Below are positions 59,489 to 64,000 of a stretch of DNA of 64,000 nt, one piece after another; the first letter of the stretch is position 1; every line of letters begins with the position of its first letter. The stretch comes from G965276675 sp965276675 (lineage in GTDB: Bacteria; Acidobacteriota; Terriglobia; Terriglobales; Acidobacteriaceae). The DNA lies in the NCBI GenBank assembly GCA_965276675.1, contig OZ255624.1, positions 1,054,001-1,118,000 on the forward strand, given 5' to 3'. Position numbers and translations under genes: made by a program. The notes beneath the pieces were generated by a model. That model ran no database searches and was not told the origin of the DNA. It worked only from the letters and a program-made list of their open reading frames with translations.

Positions 59489-59524
59489 AACTGCTCCTGG
59501 TATTCCAACTGCTCCTGGTATTCC
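59489..59524 (-). repeat. Perfect 18-base tandem duplication of the motA ribosome-binding site
   Basis: The unit GGAATACCAGGAGCAGTT (minus strand) occurs twice in a row (59507-59524 and 59489-59506) immediately before the motA ATG. Each copy contains CCAGGAG. Only the inner copy is correctly spaced from the ATG; the outer copy could load a second ribosome or allow TTG initiation at 59508. Confidence 0.95.
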
Positions 59525-59592
59525 CTTCAGTGCCAAATCGGTATTTAAGGAATGCGCTCGATCCGCGGAATGCTCTGGGCTACACATCCTAT

Positions 59593-59619
59593 ATATCGGC
59601 ACATTTGGCGAAATACTGA
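59593..59619 (-). promoter_or_regulatory. Possible sigma-28 promoter of motAB
   Basis: On the minus strand GCCGATAT (59593-59600) matches the FliA -10 element at seven of eight bases. The element 11 bases upstream, TCAGTATT, matches TAAAGTTT poorly. Predicted leader is about 100 bases. Confidence 0.4.
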
Positions 59620-59686
59620 GGGATCTTTGCGTTAATTCTGGCTTACTGTGACCAAGGTACTCAGTCAAAAATAATTGAGTTTACGC

Positions 59687-59714
59687 TAAAGTTTTCGGCG
59701 GAGTCTGCCGATGA
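59687..59714 (+). promoter_or_regulatory. Sigma-28 (FliA) promoter of flagellin
   Basis: TAAAGTTT (59687-59694) is a perfect FliA -35 element. GCCGATGA (59707-59714) matches the -10 at seven of eight bases. The spacer is 12 bases, one more than the consensus. Predicted start is near 59721. Confidence 0.75.
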
Positions 59715-59726
59715 TCAGAGTGTTCG

Positions 59727-59770
59727 CGCTTCTATCTTCAGCCTGAGTAAGCAGTTTGAAGATAGAAGCG
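59727..59770 (+). promoter_or_regulatory. Long perfect stem-loop at the 5' end of the flagellin mRNA
   Basis: CGCTTCTATCTTCA (59727-59740) pairs with TGAAGATAGAAGCG (59757-59770), 14 perfect bases around a 16-base loop. It begins about six bases after the predicted sigma-28 start and ends 36 bases before the flagellin ATG, leaving the AGGAG site free. Likely a 5' stabilising structure or a regulator-binding site. Confidence 0.7.
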
Positions 59771-59805
59771 GAAAAACACACTCAACAGCTCACAGGAGAA
59801 ACAAC

Positions 59806-60681
59806 ATGTCACTCGGAGTTCTGAATAATATTTCCGCACTGTACGCGGAGAACAACCTGAATCAGACGCAGGGAAGCCTGCAGAAAACCTTGAACCAGCT
59901 CTCCTCCGGTTCGCGGATCAACTCGGGAGCGGATGATGCCGCGGGTCTCTCGATCGTGGACGGCCTGGCTGCAAACAATGCCGCCCTCACGCAGTCGGCG
60001 ACCAACGCCAGTCAGGGCGTCGGTCTGCTGCAGGTTGCGGATGGTGCTCTGTCTCAGGTCACCAATCTGCTGAATCGGGCGGTAACGCTCTCGACCGAGG
60101 CCTCGAACGGCACGCTGAATACATCCCAACGAGGCGCAGCAGATGCCGAATTTCAGTCGATCTTGGGTGAGATCACCAACATCGGCAGCACGACGACCTA
60201 CAACGGACAGCAGGTCTTCGGAACGGCAGCGGGTGCTGCTGGGCAAAGTTCGTTTGCAGTAGTCACAGGCGATGGGACGACAAGCGGCACCTCTATCGAC
60301 ACGCTCGTGCTCGGTTTTCTTAGCAGTGCCAACGTCGGTGATACCACAGGAAAAAGCGGAACAGGCTCGAACCTGTCTGCAAGCAATCTGCTCACTTCTG
60401 GTGCTGCACAAACAGCTCTTACTGCCGTATACACGGCCGTTCAGAACGTCGCTTCCGAACGAGGCTACGTTGGCGCGCAGGTCAATACACTGAATGCGGT
60501 TTCCAACGTGGAGACCACACAAAGCGAGAATATTGCGGCGGCGCAGAACTCCATTCAGGCGACCGATTACGGCCAGGCCAGCTCCAATCTGTCCAAGTTC
60601 AATATCCTGAACCAGACCGGCATTAGCGCGCTCGCGCAGGCCAACTCCAGCCAGCAAGCAGTTCTGAAGCTGCTGCAGTAG
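59806..60681 (+). CDS. fliC: Flagellin
   Basis: The 291-residue protein is flagellin, the filament subunit. The N-terminal D0/D1 helices (VLNNISALYAENNLNQTQGS, LNQLSSGSRINSGADDAAGL) and the C-terminal part (NSIQATDYGQASSNLSKFNI) with FNILNQTGISALAQAN are conserved. The central variable domain is short, so this is a small flagellin. CAGGAG stands about eight bases before the ATG. It has its own sigma-28 promoter, a 5' stem-loop and a strong terminator, a self-contained unit for high expression. No Cys is present, as usual. Confidence 0.96.
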   Translation: MSLGVLNNISALYAENNLNQTQGSLQKTLNQLSSGSRINSGADDAAGLSIVDGLAANNAALTQSATNASQGVGLLQVADGALSQVTNLLNRAVTLSTEASNGTLNTSQRGAADAEFQSILGEITNIGSTTTYNGQQVFGTAAGAAGQSSFAVVTGDGTTSGTSIDTLVLGFLSSANVGDTTGKSGTGSNLSASNLLTSGAAQTALTAVYTAVQNVASERGYVGAQVNTLNAVSNVETTQSENIAAAQNSIQATDYGQASSNLSKFNILNQTGISALAQANSSQQAVLKLLQ

Positions 60682-60700
60682 TTCGTTAGTGGTAAGCAAT

Positions 60701-60725
60701 AGAGCGGCCGGCCGCCGGCCGCTCT
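60701..60725 (+). terminator. Strong GC-rich terminator after flagellin
   Basis: AGAGCGGCCGG (60701-60711) and CCGGCCGCTCT (60715-60725) make a perfect 11-base stem with a three-base loop, 20 bases after the stop. The following bases are only moderately T-rich. Confidence 0.7.
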
Positions 60726-60794
60726 AACTTTCTATGTCTGCGATGAGCACGTCGGGCCGTATGGCCGATGAGTGAAAAGCAAGGAGATGAGCGC

Positions 60795-62159
60795 ATGGGG
60801 GCAATAGGTCTAAGCTTTGGAGCGGCGACCAGTGGGCAGGGCATTAACGTCGCAAATACTGTTAGTCAGATCGTCGCTGGATATCAGTCAGTCGAGACAC
60901 CCTGGAAAAACCAGCTCACCGCATTGCAAGCGGGAGACGCCGCCTTCACTTCGATTGGAAGCGATCTGGCTACACTCTCGACGAGTCTGACAGCATTGAC
61001 CAACTTCGACGGAGTCTTGGCAGGAAAGCAGGGTTCAAGTTCAGACCCGAACGTGCTGTCTCTTATCTCTGCAGCAACGAACGCAACGGCGGGAAGCCAC
61101 ACTATCGAGGTAACCGGTTTAGCTACGACGAGCTCTTCATATAGCGACGTCCTGCCCAACGCCGATAGTGGAGTATCGGGGTCTCTTAGCATTCAGGTTG
61201 GCTCTGGCGCCGCCACAAACTTCACACTCAACTCCACAGACAATACACTCGGCACACTCGCGTCCGCAATCAATGCTGCCAGCATCGGCGTTACGGCGAA
61301 CGTGATTACAGATGCGAAAGGCTCCCGGCTTTCAGTTGTGAGCGATACCAGCGGTAGCGCAGGAGCGCTAGCCATTAGCAGCAGCTTGTCGAATTCCGCA
61401 AATGGCAGCACAGTAGGAACCTACGTGGGACAGTCGGGCGCGGATGCAAGCCTGACTGTGGATGGTGTGTCCATCTTCAGTGCATCCAACACGGTTTCAA
61501 ATGCGATTCCGGGGGTGACATTTCAATTGCTTCAGAAGTCGTCTTCACCAATTCAGGTGCAGATTACAAACAACACCGGGGCAGTGGGTAGTGCTTTTCA
61601 AAATCTAGTGAGCGCCTATAACGCAGTCGTCAAAGACCTTCAGACACAACAAGGAAGTGATTCGTCGGGGAATGCGGAACCTTTGCGCGCCAGCCCAACT
61701 CTCTCGCTGTTGCAACAGGAGCTGAGTGGAGCGCTGACCGCGATTAGCTCCGGAACCGGAGTGAACAGCTTTTCGGATCTGGGACTCTCCATACAAAAAG
61801 ATGGCACATTGGCGTTAAATGCTGACACCCTAACGAGTCAACTGAACAGCAACTACGCTGGCGTCACCAGCTTTTTCCAGGATGCCAATAGCGTTGGGGC
61901 CGCTTTCGGCAAGGTGCTTACCGGACTTAGCTCCGCTTCCCCAACGGGGATCGTTTACCAGGCTTTACAGCAGAACAAGACGCAAGAGGGAAATCTGAAC
62001 GCCGATATAGCGAATGAGGAAACGGTGATTGCGAGTAAGAAGGCCCTGCTGACAAGTCAGCTAAACACGGCAAACGCGATCCTTCAGCAGATTCCGTCTC
62101 AGCTTAACTACGTGAATGAGCTTTATTCGGCTATTACAGGATATGGAGCAAAACAGTGA
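60795..62159 (+). CDS. fliD: Flagellar filament cap protein FliD
   Basis: The 454-residue protein is FliD (HAP2), which caps the filament and folds flagellin. It begins MGAIGLSFGAATSGQGINVA, then VSQIVAGYQSVETPWKNQL, and ends with a coiled-coil segment (NADIANEETVIASKKALLTS) as in the family. The ATG at 60795 has AAGGAG eight bases upstream; an earlier in-frame ATG at 60768 lacks one. A GCCGATGA element just before it resembles the sigma-28 -10 box without a -35. It ends in a GTGA overlap with fliS. Normal length. Confidence 0.93.
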   Translation: MGAIGLSFGAATSGQGINVANTVSQIVAGYQSVETPWKNQLTALQAGDAAFTSIGSDLATLSTSLTALTNFDGVLAGKQGSSSDPNVLSLISAATNATAGSHTIEVTGLATTSSSYSDVLPNADSGVSGSLSIQVGSGAATNFTLNSTDNTLGTLASAINAASIGVTANVITDAKGSRLSVVSDTSGSAGALAISSSLSNSANGSTVGTYVGQSGADASLTVDGVSIFSASNTVSNAIPGVTFQLLQKSSSPIQVQITNNTGAVGSAFQNLVSAYNAVVKDLQTQQGSDSSGNAEPLRASPTLSLLQQELSGALTAISSGTGVNSFSDLGLSIQKDGTLALNADTLTSQLNSNYAGVTSFFQDANSVGAAFGKVLTGLSSASPTGIVYQALQQNKTQEGNLNADIANEETVIASKKALLTSQLNTANAILQQIPSQLNYVNELYSAITGYGAKQ

Positions 62160-62533
62160 GCTTTGGCTATGGTCAACAAACGCTCGCGACAGCCAGTCCT
62201 GTCGAGCTCGTGGTGGCGCTCTACGACGGCGCGACTCGTTTTCTAAGAGAGGCGATCAGGGCTGTGGAGGAAAACGACACAAGAGCGCGAAGGCTTTCGA
62301 TCAAGAGAGTGCTTGATATCGTTCTGCACCTGCAATCCAGGCTTCGGCACGAACATGGACCTGAGGTGGCTTCAGCCCTGGATCAGTTTTACGTAGACAT
62401 CTTCAGACAAACGCTTGAAGCATCTGCCGCGAACTCTCGTGAAGGATTGGAGCGAGTGATCGCACACGTAGAAGAGGTACGAGGGGCGTGGAAAGTCGCA
62501 GCACGTGATCCGCAGGTGGGTGCTCTTGGGTAG
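62156..62533 (+). CDS. fliS: Flagellin export chaperone FliS
   Basis: The 125-residue protein matches FliS, which keeps flagellin monomers from assembling early. LATASPVELVVALYDGATRF is the family signature, followed by a four-helix bundle (AIRAVEENDTRARRLSIKRV). The GTG start overlaps the fliD stop by three bases. It is the last gene of the flagellar locus. The 175 bases before the next gene show no clear element. Confidence 0.93.
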   Translation: MSFGYGQQTLATASPVELVVALYDGATRFLREAIRAVEENDTRARRLSIKRVLDIVLHLQSRLRHEHGPEVASALDQFYVDIFRQTLEASAANSREGLERVIAHVEEVRGAWKVAARDPQVGALG

Positions 62534-62708
62534 CGTGAGGGCATGGGTGGGCTAGACGAGCTGTCAAGAACAAGACACGATATGCCAAAAGAGTGGCCCG
62601 GAGCTTGCGAGTTTTTACAAGCCCAGAACCGAGATGAAACACTTCTGGTGACTCGTCCGCGTTTTAGTTGCTAGACTCGCGTCTATTCCATCTGGTACTG
62701 GAGCGGCA

Positions 62709-64000
62709 ATGCGACATTTGAGTCTCTTCTTAATTGTGATATCGCTATTGGTGGTGATTCCGAAGCAGGTGGCTGCTCAGGATGCTCAGCCTCACCGGAT
62801 ACTTCTGCGGGCAGGCCGTCTCCTTGATGTGCGGAGTGGCAGAGAAGCCACGGATCAGACTGTAATCGTAATAGCGGATCGTATCTCCGGCATAGCTCCG
62901 ACCAGTTCAGTGCCCGTGCAGGCCGGAGACCGCGAGGTGGATCTCCGCAAAGCTACGGTACTGCCGGGCCTAATTGACGTACATGTCCACCTGACAGACG
63001 ACACCAATTTCGACCCGTATCACGAGCTCTCCACCAGTGTCGCGAAGAGCGCTTTGATCGGGGCGCGCAATGCGAAGGTGACGCTGGAAGCTGGTTTCAC
63101 AACGGTTCGCAACGTTGGAGCGGACGGCTTTGCGGATGTGGACCTGCGCGACGCCATTGCCGAGGGCTTGGTGGAGGGGCCGCATATGCAGGTAAGCGGG
63201 CCAGCTCTCGGGATTACTGGAGGGCACATGGACGAAAACCTACTGCCATTCCAGTATCACGCGACGGGTGGTGGCGTCGCTGATGGAATCGAGGCGGTTC
63301 AACATAAAGTCCGCGAAAATATCAAGTACGGAGCAGACCTGATCAAGATCGGCGCGACGGGTGGTGTCCTCTCAAAAGGGGACGATCCGCAGGCCAGCCA
63401 ATACACGCTGGCGGAGATGCAGGCGATTGTTGCGGATGCGCATAGATTGGGACGGAAGGTCGCCGCGCATGCCCATGGCGCGCAGGGTATCCTCTGGGCC
63501 AGTGAGGCCGGCGTGGATTCTATCGAGCACGGCACCTACATCAACGACGAGGATATCGCGATGATGAAAAAGCACGGCACCTACTTCGTGCCCACGGCTT
63601 ACCTGATCGACTGGATGCAGCAGAATGGGCGCCTTCCCGCGATCTACGCGCAGAAGATGCACGACGTGAGTGCGGTTGAGAAGCAAAATGCGAAGAAGGC
63701 GATCGCTGCCGGGGTGAAGGTGGCGCTCGGAACCGATGCGGCGGTGTACCCGCATGGACTGAACGCACACGAGCTCGATGTGTATGTAAACCAATTCGGA
63801 ATGTCTCCGCTGGCAGCACTGCAAACTGCAACCATCAACGCAGCCGACCTTATGGGATGGTCAGATCGAGTGGGTGCTCTCGAACCCGGGAAGTGGGCCG
63901 ACGTGATCGCGGTAAATGGTGACCCACTCCAGGACGTAACCGTGCTCCAGCACGTGGCATTCGTGATGAAGAGCGGGTTGGTTTACAAGGATGAAGTCAA
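62709..64000 (+). CDS. Secreted metal-dependent amidohydrolase (3' end outside window)
   Basis: The frame is open from ATG 62709 to the right edge (430 residues, incomplete). A signal peptide (LFLIVISLLVVIPKQVAAQD) precedes an amidohydrolase barrel. It shows the metal motif LPGLIDVHVHL (about 84-94), a lysine in YGADLIKIGATGG, His in KVAAHAHG and SIEHG, and the catalytic Asp in VALGTDAAVYP. The sequence resembles imidazolonepropionase/Xaa-Pro-dipeptidase-like secreted hydrolases. GGAG stands five bases upstream. The last residues (PGKWADVIAVNGDPLQD) show that little of the protein is missing. Substrate is unknown. Confidence 0.88.
   Translation, partial: MRHLSLFLIVISLLVVIPKQVAAQDAQPHRILLRAGRLLDVRSGREATDQTVIVIADRISGIAPTSSVPVQAGDREVDLRKATVLPGLIDVHVHLTDDTNFDPYHELSTSVAKSALIGARNAKVTLEAGFTTVRNVGADGFADVDLRDAIAEGLVEGPHMQVSGPALGITGGHMDENLLPFQYHATGGGVADGIEAVQHKVRENIKYGADLIKIGATGGVLSKGDDPQASQYTLAEMQAIVADAHRLGRKVAAHAHGAQGILWASEAGVDSIEHGTYINDEDIAMMKKHGTYFVPTAYLIDWMQQNGRLPAIYAQKMHDVSAVEKQNAKKAIAAGVKVALGTDAAVYPHGLNAHELDVYVNQFGMSPLAALQTATINAADLMGWSDRVGALEPGKWADVIAVNGDPLQDVTVLQHVAFVMKSGLVYKDEV

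Noticed and set aside
59550..59575. Sigma-54 -24 element (TTTGGCACTG) before motA on the minus strand
   Set aside because: The -24 half is good, but no GC follows ten bases later; the -12 region reads AATAC.
59809..60699. 296-codon open frame antisense to flagellin
   Set aside because: Flagellin codon bias creates a long complementary frame. The antisense product is Arg/Cys/Gly-rich with no motif, and no promoter or ribosome site is seen for it.
60745..60771. Sigma-28 promoter before fliD
   Set aside because: GCCGATGA at 60764-60771 is the same as the flagellin -10 element, but no TAAA-like element occurs 11-12 bases upstream. Left unannotated as unproven.

Overview
The window is GC-rich, gene-dense bacterial chromosome with a double-membrane (diderm) gene set: a three-part RND pump with a lipid-anchored outer-membrane factor, and P- and L-ring flagellar genes. 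The combination of gene content, the omega-like protein next to rho and the protein styles suggests Acidobacteriota (Terriglobales / Acidobacteriaceae). That assignment is my inference; no rRNA gene or other direct marker is present. I saw no tRNA, rRNA, CRISPR array or insertion sequence.

Bases 1-29,800 are mostly housekeeping and accessory genes. In order: grpE (tail) and dnaJ; rsmE; a complete tiny transcription unit for a 27-residue Lys/Ala/Thr peptide; a CPBP protease; a thiolase followed by an SDR gene and a decayed second copy of the thiolase tail; a methyltransferase; a VOC protein; a spore-photoproduct-lyase-like radical SAM protein; an AbrB-PIN pair; sdaA; comM; a structured RNA region leading into an rpoZ-like gene and rho; two small unknown genes; a truncated beta-propeller gene; an FNT channel; a flavin/PNPOx-fold protein; a five-heme TPR cytochrome; a secreted protein; and an RND efflux operon with a divergent TetR regulator.

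Bases 26,900-29,760 form a regulatory module: a PhoB-type response regulator, a degenerate histidine-kinase-like protein and a sigma-54 activator that ends without a DNA-binding domain.

Bases 29,876-62,533 are a nearly complete flagellar locus. It runs flgBC-fliEFGHIJ, fliK-flgDE, fliL-fliN-fliOPQR-flhBA-fliA-fliM-fliN/Y, a MshEN-domain protein, flgFGAHIJ, flgN-flgKL, then motAB (opposite strand), flagellin, fliD and fliS. Candidate sigma-54 promoters precede flgB, fliK, fliL and flgF. Candidate sigma-28 promoters precede flgN-flgKL, flagellin and, less clearly, motAB. This fits a middle-class sigma-54 / late-class sigma-28 hierarchy. No flhF, flhG, flgM, csrA, fliW or chemotaxis gene is visible here.

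The right end is the 5' part of a secreted amidohydrolase that runs off the window. The two gene-free stretches over 300 bases (12,164-12,588 and 59,488-59,805) hold, respectively, the structured RNA and the flagellin/motA control region.
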